This document shows positions 19,172-30,283 of a DNA stretch of 64,000 nt, piece after piece. Source of the DNA: Chlorobium sp. (GTDB lineage Bacteria; Bacteroidota; Chlorobiia; Chlorobiales; Chlorobiaceae). Below the pieces are notes generated by a model. It did no database searches, was not told the DNA's origin, and worked only from the letters and a program-made list of their open reading frames with translations. The position numbers and the translations under genes are program-made. The stretch is from contig JANQMO010000044.1 of assembly GCA_028280025.1 (NCBI GenBank), positions 1 to 64,000 of the forward strand. The letters are read 5' to 3'. How positions within the stretch are numbered: the stretch's first letter is position 1; every line of letters begins with the position of its first letter.

Positions 19172-20560
19172 CTACTTGAAGAGCTCACGTGCGTCTTTGA
19201 GGCTTTTTGATGACAGAACGACAACACAAAGGTCGTTCGGTCCGATAACCGTTTCGTCATCGGTCATTTCACACACTCCGTCACGCACCACGCCGGCGAT
19301 CACAATCTGCTTTTCGAGCAGCATGCTTTTGAGTTTTTTCAGCGGCTTCTTTGTGATCTGCGATTTCGGTGCGGCTGCAAGCTCGATGACTTCCGCATCG
19401 ACACCATGGAGATGGGCAAGGGAAAACAGTTCGCCCATCCGGATGAATTTCATGATCTCGTCGGCAGCCGATATCTTTTTGTTCAGCGCAACATCGAGAC
19501 CGATTGTCGAGGCCAGAACAAGGTAATCCTCTTTTTTGACGATAGCGATTGTCTTACCTTCATTGGCGGTCTCGTCGACATTTGTCCTGTTCATGATATG
19601 TTTGGCCAGGAGGCAGCTTATAATGTTTGTTTCATTGTTGCCTGTTGCCGCAATGAACATATCCATTTCCATGAGACCGCCAAGCACCATAACGTTGACA
19701 TCGGTACCGTCCCCGAGCAGCACATCGGTATTTTTCAATATCGGTGCAAGCTCTTCGGCCCTCTCCTTGTCATTTTCTATGAGCGTGACACTGAAAGTTT
19801 TCTCAAGAAGTCCGGCTACCCTGGCACCAACCATCCCGCCGCCGACAATCATGACCTTGTGCGTTTCCTGCTCACGAACTCCCATAAGCTGCATGAGCTG
19901 CGGCTGGTTTTTGCCGTTAAGCATGAAAAATACCTGATCGTTCGGCAGAACACTGTCCTCATCACCGGGAATGATCGTGGCAATCCCCCTTCCGATGGCA
20001 ACAATCTTGAACTGAAAGTCGTTGTGCAGCAGATTGATCTCGCTGAGACTTTTATTCAGAAGAGGGCAGTCCTGGTTGATGCGCATGGCGATAATTTTCA
20101 TTTCGCCCTCGCCGATATCGATGACATCGTTTGCCGATGCCCGCATGATCAGCCGCACCATTTCCTGAGCGACCAGTTCTTCGGGATGAATGACCAGGTC
20201 GATCTTGAAATCGCTCTTGTTGAGAAAAGAGTTTTCGTAGCCGTAGTCAGGCGACCTGACCCGGGCAACTTTTCGCGGTATACCGAAACGGTCGGCAATG
20301 ATGGATGCGATCATATTGATCGAATCCTCATTGGTTACCGCAATCAGGAGGTCCATCGTTTCGGCTTTTGCCTGCCTCCAGCAGCCAAGCTCCATCGCGT
20401 TACCCCTGACGACCCTCGCATCAACAGCGTCGTTGACACTGTTTATCAACTGCTGGCTCGACTCGATAACCGTTACAACATAGCCGTCATGCACAAGCCT
20501 TTTGGTCAGGTGGAGTCCGACACCGCCAAGGCCTATGACCAGTATATTCTTAATTGCCAT
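19172..20560 (-). CDS. trkA: Trk potassium uptake regulatory subunit
   Basis: A 462-residue peripheral NAD(H)-binding gating subunit with two tandem RCK units. The first Rossmann motif is ILVIGLGGVGLHLTKRLV, the second KVMIVGGGMVGARVAGLLE; each is followed by a TrkA-C domain. It controls opening of TrkH. The order trkA then trkH with a short spacer suggests one transcript. The length is typical. Confidence 0.95.
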   Translation of the reverse strand: MAIKNILVIGLGGVGLHLTKRLVHDGYVVTVIESSQQLINSVNDAVDARVVRGNAMELGCWRQAKAETMDLLIAVTNEDSINMIASIIADRFGIPRKVARVRSPDYGYENSFLNKSDFKIDLVIHPEELVAQEMVRLIMRASANDVIDIGEGEMKIIAMRINQDCPLLNKSLSEINLLHNDFQFKIVAIGRGIATIIPGDEDSVLPNDQVFFMLNGKNQPQLMQLMGVREQETHKVMIVGGGMVGARVAGLLEKTFSVTLIENDKERAEELAPILKNTDVLLGDGTDVNVMVLGGLMEMDMFIAATGNNETNIISCLLAKHIMNRTNVDETANEGKTIAIVKKEDYLVLASTIGLDVALNKKISAADEIMKFIRMGELFSLAHLHGVDAEVIELAAAPKSQITKKPLKKLKSMLLEKQIVIAGVVRDGVCEMTDDETVIGPNDLCVVVLSSKSLKDARELFK

Positions 20561-20639
20561 TCACGTTCAACCGGATAACAATGCCTGCAAAAAACGAAAG
20601 CAGAATAAATCTAAAAAAAAATTTTTTGACCGACGTTCC

Positions 20640-21431
20640 TTATGGTAAATTCATCCTTTGCTCTTTCCAGTTCGGATGGGTTCTCGACGACGAGCGAATC
20701 ACCTGGTAGACAACATGTTTCCTGCCGGTCGTCTGATTGAAAATATTGTCGTAGCCATCGAGAAATTCCTCGTGGAGATGGAAGTGATTGAATTTCGAAC
20801 GGTATTGCTTCACCCAATCTTTTCCACAGAAGCTGTAATGCTTCAGGGCATCGCGGTAGTTGACCGGACGAAGGGTGTATTCCCCCCTCATCTCTTCAGC
20901 AGCCGCTCCTCCCATCCTGACCGGTCCGGCGACGACGTATGCCCGGCTTTTCGGATCGTACCACCGCTTGTTCGAACGCAGGATCGGCCTGGTCGTAAAA
21001 CCGAAATGCAGCTCGTTGAGATTGTTCGGATTGTCAAGACCGCCCTGAGCATATACCCTGTCGCTCCAGCTTTCATGCCATGATATCTTCATTTCGGCCG
21101 GCCTGTCCTTGCATCGTTTGTCAAGCGTGTAACTGTGCTCAGATCGCCAGGCCGATCCGCGGACAAAGGCCAGAACACTCCCCCGGAGAGAACCGCCGTA
21201 GCTCTCTATCAGAGCCGCTTCCCGTGGATAGGCCTCAGTCTTCGGAACTTCCACCAGCGTCACCCAGGCCCATTCGACAGCGTTGAGGTTATGAGGATCG
21301 AGGAATGCCTTCAGGGTGAAATGATAATAGGTTTTGGGTCCGGCCTCACACCTCCCGTACGGCAACAAGACAGCCGCCACTGCAAGCAGCAATAAAGAAA
21401 GAACGGTCCGGCGCTTCATCCTCCATTTCAT
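20640..21431 (-). CDS. Exported protein, unknown function
   Basis: A 263-residue secreted protein: Lys/Arg-rich start, hydrophobic LSLLLLAVAAVLLPYG and a probable cleavage after CEA. The mature part is rich in aromatic and basic residues (KTYYHFTLKAFLDPHNLNA, SWHESWSDRVYAQGG, KRWYDPKSRAYVVAG). I do not recognise a family. The start was chosen at MKWRMKRRT because AGGAG lies 8 bases upstream; the frame extends earlier without conserved features. Confidence 0.6.
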   Translation of the reverse strand: MKWRMKRRTVLSLLLLAVAAVLLPYGRCEAGPKTYYHFTLKAFLDPHNLNAVEWAWVTLVEVPKTEAYPREAALIESYGGSLRGSVLAFVRGSAWRSEHSYTLDKRCKDRPAEMKISWHESWSDRVYAQGGLDNPNNLNELHFGFTTRPILRSNKRWYDPKSRAYVVAGPVRMGGAAAEEMRGEYTLRPVNYRDALKHYSFCGKDWVKQYRSKFNHFHLHEEFLDGYDNIFNQTTGRKHVVYQVIRSSSRTHPNWKEQRMNLP

Positions 21432-21633
21432 AGTAGAACTCCTGTTGCAAACATGCTGGAAAGCTACATTTTTTTTGTATAAGTTAATCAAGAGATAACT
21501 GTCCGCACAATGCCTGCCCAATCATTGGTAAAACGGATTCAATACCGGGCAGGAAAGGCTCTGCTGGAGTTATACACTGCAAAGGTCGATTGAACTCCGG
21601 CGCAAAAAAGAACGTACACAGGAGAAAGATACC

Positions 21634-22206
21634 ATGAAGAAAACCTTGCCAACCGGAATTATCACCGGAGTATCTCTATGCCTCTTTACCGTTTTTTGCC
21701 TGTTTTCCTCTCCTGCTTTTACCGCCAAAAACAGTGCTCCCGACACCCTTATACAGCTGCAGCCTCAGAAAGAGATCAATGCCCCGGCCCTTGAAAGACA
21801 GGCCGGCCAGCGGCCGCCTTATTCTGCTGCCTGCCAGGGGATTGACCTTGCTATAGAAAAAGTCGAGCTGAAACGTGCTTCAGGCAATCTCTACATACGA
21901 GCCACGGTCAAGAATCTCTGCAAAGGCAGTTGCAGTGCTGAAGGCATAGATATCGAGATCGACGAAAGCCTTATTCCGGGTGCAGCAGGAGGAATTGTAC
22001 AGCCCATCGGTGTAACCTCGATAGAGCCTGAAGGCGTCTACAGCAACAGCTGGGTCGGAGTACGATCAAATCCGGCGGGCAGAAGCACCTATATTGTCAG
22101 GGCGGTACTCAAAGGTTCGAGCAGAAGTGAGCGCACGACGACGAACAACAGCTGCCGCGCTTCGATCGAACCCGGGCAAACACAAAAAACGGTCCGGTGC
22201 CTGTGA
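21634..22206 (+). CDS. Exported protein with CARDB-like domain
   Basis: A 190-residue protein with a signal peptide (MKKTLPTGIITGVSLCLFTV, cleavage near AFTA). The mature part has an Ig-like/CARDB pattern: GIDLAIEKVELKRASGNLYI, ATVKNLCKGSCSAEGID, and TYIVRAVLKGSSRSERTTTNNSC. Four or more cysteines suggest disulfides. CARDB modules are adhesion-like and non-enzymatic; the assignment is from pattern only. AGGAGAAAG precedes the ATG. Confidence 0.65.
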   Translation: MKKTLPTGIITGVSLCLFTVFCLFSSPAFTAKNSAPDTLIQLQPQKEINAPALERQAGQRPPYSAACQGIDLAIEKVELKRASGNLYIRATVKNLCKGSCSAEGIDIEIDESLIPGAAGGIVQPIGVTSIEPEGVYSNSWVGVRSNPAGRSTYIVRAVLKGSSRSERTTTNNSCRASIEPGQTQKTVRCL

Positions 22207-22244
22207 GCGATCCCCCGTGAGCCATCAGCTGACCTTCATGCAGA

Positions 22245-22379
22245 TCATTTGCTTTTCTGCGCCGATTCCTTGATGGTCGAACCGGCCGACTCGACATCTT
22301 TTCCGACACCCTCGATCGTATTGCAGGACGCAAGAACACCCATCAGCAGAATACTCAGAATGACAACGGTCTGTTTCAT
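22245..22379 (-). CDS. Entericidin-like small lipoprotein
   Basis: A 44-residue reading frame starting MKQTVVILSILLMGVLASC, a lipoprotein signal with lipobox LASC. It continues NTIEGVGKDVESAGSTIKES and ends with a Lys-rich AQKSK. The C-NT-x-G-GKD-x-GxxI pattern is that of the entericidin A/B (EcnAB) family of small membrane lipoproteins, implicated in envelope stress or programmed lysis in E. coli. AGGGAACGAA precedes the ATG. No second member (antidote/toxin pair) is adjacent. Confidence 0.82.
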   Translation of the reverse strand: MKQTVVILSILLMGVLASCNTIEGVGKDVESAGSTIKESAQKSK

Positions 22380-22612
22380 TTCGTTCCCTGGTTATTATTC
22401 CTTCCTCATCAGATATCCCTGGAAAAAAGCATTGGTTTTCTGTAGAAATATAGACATTCATGACAGAAACCGGGAAGTGTAAAGCTCTGGTCCGGCTTAC
22501 CTCGGAACAGGCTGACGATCGAAACCGAAAAGCGGCTGAAAGCCGGAAACTGTTGTGAGTCCTTGCCAAGAGGGCATCAGAAGACAGTGTTACGGCAGAG
22601 AGGAAAAGGTTA

Positions 22613-23236
22613 TCAAACAGCCTGAATCCTGGCGAAATCTCTGGATATGCTCCTGAACATCTTGTCTGTGGAAGTCTGCATAATAAAAGACATACCGGCA
22701 TTGGTCATTTTCCTGAGAACCTTTTCCGGTATAATTCTGAACGCGGGATAGAGTGTGAACCAGACGTTTACTTTCAGATCGAAATGCACCCTTGTCTGCG
22801 TCTTCCGGTAAGGCTCCACATGCATCTCGGCAAATACTTTTCCCTCGAAGACATATCTGGAAGGATCGTCGATTTTTTTAGCGGAAGGGTGGTGTTTCCA
22901 GATGATTCTCCTGCCGACGGTACTGTCATGGATAATTTCTTCGGGTATATCATCAGGCTCCATGTCCTCATAGGCCTCAGGCAGGGACACCATCAGTTCC
23001 TGGCTCTCCTCGATGAAAAAGAAAATGTCGAACGGATTGTTCTGAGGGTCCGTTACACGAAAATGCCACTTGTATACATCTCCCTCGCCCAACTGTTCCA
23101 CATTCCGGCAGAACGGGTTGAACCTGAGAATCTTTTTATGGTTCGAGAGATAATCGACCGTCTCGTGAAACCCCTTATAAAAAATCCATTCCCCTTTGCT
23201 TTTTCCGGTTATCTTTATTTCAAAATTCTTCTTCAT
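22613..23236 (-). CDS. DUF1997/SRPBCC-like protein
   Basis: A 207-residue soluble protein with the helix-grip style pattern of DUF1997: [64 protein letters not shown], and a long C-terminal amphipathic helix. DUF1997 proteins are common in phototrophs (cyanobacteria, green sulfur bacteria); their role is not settled. No signal peptide is seen. The gene stands alone between the entericidin-like gene and prfA. Confidence 0.65.
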   Translation of the reverse strand: MKKNFEIKITGKSKGEWIFYKGFHETVDYLSNHKKILRFNPFCRNVEQLGEGDVYKWHFRVTDPQNNPFDIFFFIEESQELMVSLPEAYEDMEPDDIPEEIIHDSTVGRRIIWKHHPSAKKIDDPSRYVFEGKVFAEMHVEPYRKTQTRVHFDLKVNVWFTLYPAFRIIPEKVLRKMTNAGMSFIMQTSTDKMFRSISRDFARIQAV

Positions 23237-23331
23237 CGTTTTCCAGTGATCGCTTGAATGATGCTGTTCACAGCTTGTTCATTCCCGCATACGGTTAGAA
23301 AATATACCAAAAAGGCGTCAATCAGGAGAGA

Positions 23332-24405
23332 TCAGAGCTGCTCCTCCTGAAGACGTTCTGCCTGATCATGAAGCTTGAGCGCTTCGATCACCTCATCCAG
23401 AGCACCGTCGAGTATCTGCGGCAGAGCATGGCTGGTAAAACCGATTCTATGGTCCGTCACCCTTGACTGCGGGAAGTTATAGGTGCGGATCTTGGCACTC
23501 CGGTCACCTGTAGCCACCATGGAGCGGCGGAGATCTGCCCGCTCCCTGTTGTTTTCCGCAAGCTGCATGTCATACAGCTTCGCCCGCAGCATTTTCAGCG
23601 CTCTTTCACGGTTCTGGAGCTGTGAACGCTCCTCCTGACAGGCCACGACGATTCCTGTCGGTGCGTGCGTGATGCGAACGGCCGTTTCAACCTTGTTGAC
23701 GTTCTGCCCCCCTTTGCCTCCGCTTCGGAAGGTATCCATCTCAAGGTCCTCCTTGCGGATATCGATATCCACCTCTTCGGCTTCAGGCAGAACGGCGACG
23801 CTTGCCGCAGAGGTGTGAATCCGTCCCTGCGTCTCGGTTTCCGGCACCCTCTGAACACGGTGCACGCCGCTCTCGAACTTCATCGTACCGTAGACGTCAT
23901 GGCCGCTGATTCCCAGAACCGCCTCTTTGCAGGCACCGGGAATACCTGCTTCGCTGAACTCGAGGACATCGCATTTCCACCCTTTCCGTTCGGCATACCT
24001 CTGGTACATCCGCAACAGGTCGGTTGCAAAGAGGGCCGCTTCGTCTCCCCCGGTTCCTGCACGGATTTCAATCATGACGTTTCTTGAATCGGCCTCGTCT
24101 TTCGGCAGAAGGAGCAGTTTCAATTCCTGTTCCAGTTCCGGCTCACGGTCCAGCAGTTCCTGCAGTTCGGCCTGTGCAAGCACTTTCATCTCCGGATCGG
24201 TTTCCTCTTCAACCATCTGACGAACATCCTTGATCTGCCGCCTGTTGACATCGAACCGGTCATAGGCCTGAACGATCTCCTTCAGGTCACTGTACTCCTT
24301 GTTGATCTTTCTGAAACGCTGCTGGTCAGCAATAACACCGGGGTCCGAAAGCTGTTCTTCCAGCCGGAGGTACTTGTCTTTTATTGCTTCGAGTTTGTCA
24401 AGCAT
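23332..24405 (-). CDS. prfA: Peptide chain release factor 1
   Basis: A 357-residue class I release factor. The peptidyl-tRNA hydrolysis motif GGQ sits in [17 protein letters not shown], and the anticodon-like loop region is [17 protein letters not shown]. The Arg/Thr/Glu signature [16 protein letters not shown] fits RF1 (UAA/UAG) rather than RF2, and there is no RF2-type internal frameshift site. It is followed upstream by rseP and dxr on the same strand. Confidence 0.96.
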   Translation of the reverse strand: MLDKLEAIKDKYLRLEEQLSDPGVIADQQRFRKINKEYSDLKEIVQAYDRFDVNRRQIKDVRQMVEEETDPEMKVLAQAELQELLDREPELEQELKLLLLPKDEADSRNVMIEIRAGTGGDEAALFATDLLRMYQRYAERKGWKCDVLEFSEAGIPGACKEAVLGISGHDVYGTMKFESGVHRVQRVPETETQGRIHTSAASVAVLPEAEEVDIDIRKEDLEMDTFRSGGKGGQNVNKVETAVRITHAPTGIVVACQEERSQLQNRERALKMLRAKLYDMQLAENNRERADLRRSMVATGDRSAKIRTYNFPQSRVTDHRIGFTSHALPQILDGALDEVIEALKLHDQAERLQEEQL

Positions 24406-24434
24406 CGTCGGCGCCTGTCTTCCCGCACTCCCGA

Positions 24435-25796
24435 TCAGGGATTGATGATGTCATTGAGGATAAAAAACAGAAAGAGAGCGAGCAGCAGGGTCATGCCTAC
24501 CTGCTGAATCCTCATTTTCAACTCGAACGGGATTTCGCGGCCCATGATCCCTTCGATCGCATTGAGCACAAACTGGCCTCCGTCCAGGGCGGGAATCGGC
24601 AGAATGTTGATAAACGCCAATGATATCGAGAGCAAGGCCAGAAAATACAGAAAACTGCTCAGGCCCCTTTCCGCACTTTGATTGGCTATGCGCGCTATCT
24701 TGATCGGTCCGCCAAGCGATTTCCGGAAATCCTCCCGACCCGAAACAATTTTTCCGAAACCCTGTACCGTGGTAACCGTAAGATTCCAAGTCTGGTCTAT
24801 TCCATGGAAGAACGCATCAACAGGTGCGAGCCGCCGATGATCGATAACGAGCGTCTGTTTCAGGGCGATACCGATCTTGCCTGCTGAAGACGGAACGATA
24901 TCGGCAACGGTCTCTTTGCCGAACTCCCTGATTCTGGCAACATCAACCGCTCCCTCAGCCGAAGGGGCTAGGTACTTCCATGCCACCGTTATTGCATTTC
25001 CCGGACTGGCCGAGATCAAACCGACAACCTCTGTCCAGTCAACGACCTGGCTGCCGTTGATACTGGTAATGAGGGCACCGGGTTTCAAACCTGCCTCGTC
25101 AGCCGGCTGGCCTCCAAGAACCTGATCGATGACCGGAGGCATCAGCGGGCGTATACCGAGCGCTTGTGATTCATTTATCCGGGAAAGAATATCCTGCGGC
25201 GCCTGCAGGGTCTTGCGCCCATTGTTACTCAAGACGGTATAGGAGAGGCTGCTTCCCGAAAAGCTTTTCGGAGACAGCACCTCTTCCCAGTACTGAACGG
25301 GCTTGCCGTTTACAGCCAGAAAACGATCGCCCGTCTTCATGCCCATCGAGGCATAAACCGACCCCTCCTCGACATAAGCGGGATTGACCACAGAGGTTCT
25401 GCTTTCACCAAAAACCGAGGCCATACCGATAAAGATAACCGCAGCAAGAATCATATTCATCGTCACCCCGCCGGCAAGAACGATAAGCCGCTGCCAGACC
25501 GGTTTGGCCCTGAACTCCCATGGCTGCGGCTCCGACTTCTGAAAGCCCGTGTCGAGGCTTTCATCGACCATTCCCGATATCTTGACATACCCGCCCAGGG
25601 GAAAAACGCCGATACCGTACTCGGTTTCGCCTATTTTCTTCTGCCAGAGACGAAGATTGAAAAAATCGAAACCGATGTAAAATTTGTCAACCCGCATACC
25701 GAACATTCTCGCCGTCAGAAAATGCCCCAGTTCATGCGCGGTAACAAGAATGAAAATTGCGACGATAAAGTAGAATGTCGTACTGATAAAGTCCAT
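24435..25796 (-). CDS. rseP: RseP-type site-2 intramembrane zinc protease
   Basis: A 453-residue M50 family protease. The first helix carries the zinc motif HELGH in [17 protein letters not shown]; the third metal ligand lies in [14 protein letters not shown] near residue 400. Two PDZ-type segments are in between ([36 protein letters not shown]). It cleaves anti-sigma factors or signal peptides within the membrane. It lies between dxr and prfA, a gene order (dxr-rseP) common in bacteria. Confidence 0.95.
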   Translation of the reverse strand: MDFISTTFYFIVAIFILVTAHELGHFLTARMFGMRVDKFYIGFDFFNLRLWQKKIGETEYGIGVFPLGGYVKISGMVDESLDTGFQKSEPQPWEFRAKPVWQRLIVLAGGVTMNMILAAVIFIGMASVFGESRTSVVNPAYVEEGSVYASMGMKTGDRFLAVNGKPVQYWEEVLSPKSFSGSSLSYTVLSNNGRKTLQAPQDILSRINESQALGIRPLMPPVIDQVLGGQPADEAGLKPGALITSINGSQVVDWTEVVGLISASPGNAITVAWKYLAPSAEGAVDVARIREFGKETVADIVPSSAGKIGIALKQTLVIDHRRLAPVDAFFHGIDQTWNLTVTTVQGFGKIVSGREDFRKSLGGPIKIARIANQSAERGLSSFLYFLALLSISLAFINILPIPALDGGQFVLNAIEGIMGREIPFELKMRIQQVGMTLLLALFLFFILNDIINP

Positions 25797-25906
25797 GATC
25801 CAATATTTTTTCCTTCAAGACAATCCGCCCCGAAAACCCTTCCTCACCCGAACTTTCGAGATGGCGGTTCTTAATCCATATGTTCCTGCTTTTCCGATAC
25901 TTCCAG

Positions 25907-27055
25907 CTATTTCGTCATCTCCACCGCAGCAGTACGGGCCCAGCGGTCTGCCTCGAGGTATTCTTCGAGAGATGAGGGATCATAGGCATCATGAGCCTGC
26001 ATGGTTTTATCCACAATGGCGGAAATATCGGCAAATCCTATTTTTCTGTCGAGAAATGCAGCAACCGCAATTTCGTTTGCGGCATTGAGCACCGCGGGAA
26101 ATGTTCTCCCGGCTTTCAGCGCATCAAATGCAAGACGAAGCGCCGGAAAGCGGTCAGTGTCAGGCTCCTCGAAGGTCAGGGTGCCAATCTCTGTCAGGTC
26201 GAGCTTCCTGATCCCGCTTTCACAGCGCTCAGGCCATGCGACTGCATAGGCAATCGGAGCACGCATGTCCGGTGCGCCAAGCTGCGCCATGACACATCCG
26301 TCAACGTACTCTACCATCGAGTGTATAATGCTCTGGGGATGCACAACAACGCCGATTTTTTCCGCCGGCATATCGAAGAGCCAGTGCGCCTCGATCACTT
26401 CGAGCCCCTTGTTCATCAGGGTTGCCGAATCGATCGTTATCTTTGCCCCCATGGACCACTGCGGATGTTTCAACGCCCTTTCCGGGCCAACGCTTTGAAG
26501 CTCCTCAGCAGGAGTCTGCCTGAAAGGGCCTCCCGACGCCGTCAGGATGATTCGCTCGATATCCTCTTTCCGGTGCCCGACAAGAGACTGGAACACGGCA
26601 GAATGCTCGCTGTCAACGGGAAGAAGGGTAACATTATGCTCTCTGACAAGGTCGGAAACCAGGCGGCCTGCAACGACAAGCGTTTCCTTGTTGGCAAGAG
26701 CAATATCTTTTCCTGCCTTTATTGCGCTGACGGTCGGAACAAGGCCTGCTGCACCGACAATTGCTGACACAACCATATCGACGCCTTCAGCCGCGCCGAC
26801 TGAAGCGGCTCCATCGATACCCCAGAGAATTTCGGGACGCTCTTCACCGAGCTTCTGACAAAGACGATCCGCGGCAGCCTCATCCCTGACAGATACAATG
26901 CGAGGTCTGAATTCCATGATCTGTTCGGCCAGGAGATCGACGTCATGACCTTCCGCCAGACCTGTTATACGGAATCGTTCAGGATGCTGCCGGACAACAT
27001 CGAGGGTGCTCACGCCGATTGAGCCGGTACTGCCGAGAATAGCTAATGATTTCAT
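25907..27055 (-). CDS. dxr: 1-deoxy-D-xylulose 5-phosphate reductoisomerase
   Basis: The NADPH- and metal-dependent second enzyme of the MEP isoprenoid pathway, which supplies precursors for carotenoids, quinones and (bacterio)chlorophyll tails. The 382-residue form starts [21 protein letters not shown], the dinucleotide fold. [35 protein letters not shown] and the [13 protein letters not shown] segment are diagnostic. An in-frame start 13 codons earlier is less likely. Confidence 0.97.
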   Translation of the reverse strand: MKSLAILGSTGSIGVSTLDVVRQHPERFRITGLAEGHDVDLLAEQIMEFRPRIVSVRDEAAADRLCQKLGEERPEILWGIDGAASVGAAEGVDMVVSAIVGAAGLVPTVSAIKAGKDIALANKETLVVAGRLVSDLVREHNVTLLPVDSEHSAVFQSLVGHRKEDIERIILTASGGPFRQTPAEELQSVGPERALKHPQWSMGAKITIDSATLMNKGLEVIEAHWLFDMPAEKIGVVVHPQSIIHSMVEYVDGCVMAQLGAPDMRAPIAYAVAWPERCESGIRKLDLTEIGTLTFEEPDTDRFPALRLAFDALKAGRTFPAVLNAANEIAVAAFLDRKIGFADISAIVDKTMQAHDAYDPSSLEEYLEADRWARTAAVEMTK

Positions 27056-27210
27056 GGTGTTGCAACGTTGCTGGGATACGTGAAATTCCGGCATGAATTT
27101 ATACTTTTTAGCGGCAGGTTACAAATCGCCTGCAAACCAGACGCACAACCCCCTGATAATATATTTTGACAGGGAACAGAATAATTCGTATACTATCGTC
27201 CCTTTGACAT

Positions 27211-27284
27211 GGGTCTCTAGCTCAGTTGGTTAGAGCGACTGGTTTACACCCAGTAGGTCGGGGGTTCGACTCCCTCGGGACCCA
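27211..27284 (+). tRNA. tRNA-Val (anticodon UAC)
   Basis: A full cloverleaf can be drawn: acceptor GGGTCTC/GGGACCC, D arm GCTCAGTTGGTTAGAGC, anticodon arm ACTGG-TTTACAC-CCAGT with TAC at positions 34-36, and T arm GGGGG-TTCGACT-CCCTC. The discriminator is A; CCA is not encoded. The gene stands alone on the + strand between the divergent dxr and the convergent acyP. Confidence 0.96.
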
Positions 27285-27408
27285 CACTTCAGACATCGAC
27301 AATCCTCTGAAACAACAGGGGATGCCCTTCATTCTTCACGGCTGTGACTGCAACCCGGCATTTTTTCCGTCAGACACGACAAGGTGCAAGAGCATAACAA
27401 TAACGCCC

Positions 27409-27684
27409 TCAGGTCAGAATAGCAAACGCTTTCATGGAGTGATCAGGCTGTTTTTCAAGAACAGCAAGCGAGGTAACTTTCGAAGCGGGAGGTCCCACCC
27501 TGATATCCTTAAGAAGCTCGTCAATCAATCCGGCTGAACCCTGTACATCAACCCTGACCGTACCGTCCGGCATGTTTTTCACCCATCCCTTAAGCCCAAG
27601 GCGGGAGGCGGAACGGTGAACAAACATTCTGAATCCGACACCCTGAACCAGTCCGTAGACGGTCACCTGCACCCTTTTTACCAT
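27409..27684 (-). CDS. acyP: Acylphosphatase
   Basis: A 91-residue alpha/beta sandwich enzyme that hydrolyses the carboxyl-phosphate bond of acylphosphates. The signature VYGLVQGVGFRMFVHRSA provides the catalytic Arg, and GWVKNMPDGTVRVDVQG provides the catalytic Asn. The ATG at 27684 was chosen over the adjacent GTG. Convergent with tRNA-Val. Confidence 0.93.
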   Translation of the reverse strand: MVKRVQVTVYGLVQGVGFRMFVHRSASRLGLKGWVKNMPDGTVRVDVQGSAGLIDELLKDIRVGPPASKVTSLAVLEKQPDHSMKAFAILT

Positions 27685-27740
27685 CACAAGCGGAATTTAC
27701 ACATGCAAATTGCGCACTGAAGAAACCTCGAAGAACGCCA

Positions 27741-29816
27741 TCAACCGCTCTCACCGCTTTTTTTGGTCTGCCGGATCTTTTCGACTGCGGCTTCAAGGCT
27801 GCGCAGTTCTTCCTCGTCAACGGCAGGCTTGCCGTTTTTTTCGACTCCCTCTTCCGGTCCGTTTTCCGCCGCATCTCCGGCACAGTCATGGGTGATACCA
27901 TGAAACGTGCTTCCGGCAGGCCTTTTACCGAGAATTTCCTCGATCCTGCAGTAATGCAGAACCTCTTTTTCGAGCAGTTCCTGAGCAAGCTGTTCGAGGT
28001 TGTCCCTGTTTTCGGTCAATATCTCACGAACCGTCTTCTGTGCCTGATCGATGAGAGCGTGCACCTCCTCGTCAATCAGGCGGGCGGTATGCTCACTGTA
28101 TTTCTTGTCAACGCCGGGACCGCCATAGTACGGATTGTTGCTTTCGTAGTAGGAAATATTACCGAGCTTGTCGCTCATACCATAGACAACCACCATGTTA
28201 TAGGCTATTTCGGTAACTTTTTCCAGGTCGTTCTGGGCACCGGTCGAAATTTCATCGAAGACAATCTCTTCTGCAATCCTGCCGCCAAGCAGACCGCATA
28301 TGCGTGAAAAGAGCTCCTTTTTGGTCATAAGGTACCGGTCTTCGAGAGGCAGGTTCATCGTATAACCGAGCGCGCTCATCCCGCGGGGCACAATGGATAT
28401 TTTCTGCACCGCGTCATTTTCAGCCATCATCCAGCTGATAATCGCATGGCCGGACTCGTGATAGGCGACAACTTTCTTTTCCTGCGGATTGATGACCTTG
28501 TTCTTCTTTTCCAGTCCCGCTACGACACGCTCGATGGCGTCTTCGAAATCTTTCATCTCGATCTGCTGCTGTCCCCTTCTTGAAGCCAGCAAGGCCGCCT
28601 CATTTGCAGCATTGGCTATTTCCGCCCCGGCAAAACCCGGAGTCTGCGAAGCAAGAACCTTGAGGTTGACGTCCCGGGATAGTGAAAGGCTTTTGGTGTG
28701 CACCCTGAAAATATCGATCCGTCCTTTTTGATCCGGCTTGTCAACCATGATCTGGCGATCGAACCTTCCCGGGCGAAGCAGGGCACTGTCCAAAACATCG
28801 GGCCGGTTGGTTGCCGCCATGAGAATAACACCCTTGTCGGTGGCAAAACCGTCCATCTCAACAAGAAGCTGGTTAAGCGTATTCTCACGTTCGTCATTGG
28901 CCCCCATCATCATCCCTTTTCCACGGCTCCGGCCAACGGCATCGATTTCGTCGATAAAGATTATACAGGGAGCTTTCTCCTTTGCCTGGCGGAAAAGATC
29001 CCTGACTCGTGCGGCACCGACACCGACAAACATTTCCACAAAATCCGAACCGCTGATACTGAAAAACGGAACGTCCGCCTCGCCGGCCACCGCCTTGGCA
29101 AGCAGGGTCTTGCCTGTCCCGGGAGGACCTACCAGCAGAACGCCTTTCGGCAATTTACCGCCGAGCTTGGTATACTTTTTCGGATCCTTGAGAAAATCAA
29201 CGACCTCCATGACCTCCGCCTTGGCCTCGTCGAGCCCGGCAACATCCTTGAAGGTAATACGGGTATGCTCGTCAAGATTTTCGTAGAGGGCTGCCTTGTT
29301 TTTACTGATGTTCATGAACTGCGAGCCGGGTCCGCCGATACGGCGGAACACAAAAAAGTATATCCCGATAAGCAGCGCGAAAGGTATGATCCACTGGAGC
29401 AGCTCACCTATCCAGGTGTTGCCGGGTATGCCCTGGTAACTGATCCCTTTCGTTTCAAGAAGATCGACCAGTCCTTCATCCTTGACCGGGACCACAAAAA
29501 CTTCCCTTGACGCTGCAGCGGTCCCCGAAACACCCTGGGCTTCCCCGGAAACAGCAGGGACACCGGGTTTGAGGGTGACGTAAATGCGCTCCGGAGCTAT
29601 TTTTACAGACTCTATCCTGTCTTTCTGTATATATTCGCGAAACGTGCTGTAAGGAATTTCTTCCGATGATCCCGACCAGAAAAACGCAAGCTGTAAACCA
29701 ATAATTATCAGTACAATGACGATGTAGTATACAACGGAAAACCTCGGCTTCTTATCGTCGCCGCCCTGTTCACCGCCGTCGTACGGGTTCTGTGGTTTGA
29801 AAAGGTTATTTGCCAT
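27741..29816 (-). CDS. ftsH: ATP-dependent zinc metalloprotease FtsH
   Basis: A 691-residue membrane-anchored AAA protease for membrane-protein quality control and regulated proteolysis. Transmembrane helices are at ~27-48 and ~137-158, flanking the periplasmic domain. Walker A GPPGTGKT is at 230-237, Walker [12 protein letters not shown] near 290, SRH and arginine finger RPGRFDRQ near 350, and the zinc motif HESGH at 453-457. The low-complexity C-terminal tail (after ~620) is family-typical. It is upstream of acyP in the same direction. Confidence 0.97.
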   Translation of the reverse strand: MANNLFKPQNPYDGGEQGGDDKKPRFSVVYYIVIVLIIIGLQLAFFWSGSSEEIPYSTFREYIQKDRIESVKIAPERIYVTLKPGVPAVSGEAQGVSGTAAASREVFVVPVKDEGLVDLLETKGISYQGIPGNTWIGELLQWIIPFALLIGIYFFVFRRIGGPGSQFMNISKNKAALYENLDEHTRITFKDVAGLDEAKAEVMEVVDFLKDPKKYTKLGGKLPKGVLLVGPPGTGKTLLAKAVAGEADVPFFSISGSDFVEMFVGVGAARVRDLFRQAKEKAPCIIFIDEIDAVGRSRGKGMMMGANDERENTLNQLLVEMDGFATDKGVILMAATNRPDVLDSALLRPGRFDRQIMVDKPDQKGRIDIFRVHTKSLSLSRDVNLKVLASQTPGFAGAEIANAANEAALLASRRGQQQIEMKDFEDAIERVVAGLEKKNKVINPQEKKVVAYHESGHAIISWMMAENDAVQKISIVPRGMSALGYTMNLPLEDRYLMTKKELFSRICGLLGGRIAEEIVFDEISTGAQNDLEKVTEIAYNMVVVYGMSDKLGNISYYESNNPYYGGPGVDKKYSEHTARLIDEEVHALIDQAQKTVREILTENRDNLEQLAQELLEKEVLHYCRIEEILGKRPAGSTFHGITHDCAGDAAENGPEEGVEKNGKPAVDEEELRSLEAAVEKIRQTKKSGESG

Positions 29817-29930
29817 AAAAATGAGTTACAAGTAATTTCATTCCTGATGGAACACCCGAAACTTTCATAATCGTATGACTCGTCCCGTAAAACATAGTCT
29901 AAATGCTCCTGGCCTTCAATTAGTTTCAGA

Positions 29931-29961
29931 ACCCGGCAGTGTCCTGCCGGTTTGCTTTTTT
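29931..29961 (+). terminator. Terminator-like hairpin with no matching gene
   Basis: CCGGCAG-TGTC-CTGCCGG forms a 7-bp stem with a 4-base loop followed by TTTGCTTTTTT on the + strand. No + strand gene ends here; ftsH (-) starts at 29816 and pyrF (+) begins at 30284. It may end a short untranslated RNA from 29820-29930. Confidence 0.6.
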
Positions 29962-29980
29962 ACTCTCTCCTGAATTGAGC

Positions 29981-30087
29981 GATTGTCGAGCATGCCACAG
30001 ATGCAAGGCACAGGGAATGCAGCTGTATCCCGACGTGTCGGGACGCAAGTTCCCTGTAACGAAGCAGATGTGGCATGATCGACAATC
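29981..30087. repeat. 107-bp nested palindromic element
   Basis: The outer arms GATTGTCGAGCATGCCACA and TGTGGCATGATCGACAATC are near-perfect inverse. Inside are CAGGGAA/TTCCCTG and an apical TCCCGACGTGTCGGGA. The whole would fold into one long hairpin. It has no coding potential and sits between ftsH and pyrF; it resembles a dispersed palindromic (REP/MITE-like) unit. Confidence 0.7.
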
Positions 30088-30283
30088 CCGAAGGGTTTCA
30101 ATAAATGCGGCTCTTTATCAGTTTTCATGCTTACCTGACAGGTAAGGGATAACCTCTCTACAAACACAGTAGAACAGATTGTTTTAAAAAAACTTACTAT
30201 TATGGAACATTTATTGAAACGCTCAGTTTAGGTTTCTATTGATTAGATAACTCTGCAATGCCCGGATACAGGGCTGCGTAACC

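Noticed and set aside
29916..30167. 83-codon frame between ftsH and pyrF
   Set aside because: It runs through the 107-bp palindrome and encodes no recognisable protein.
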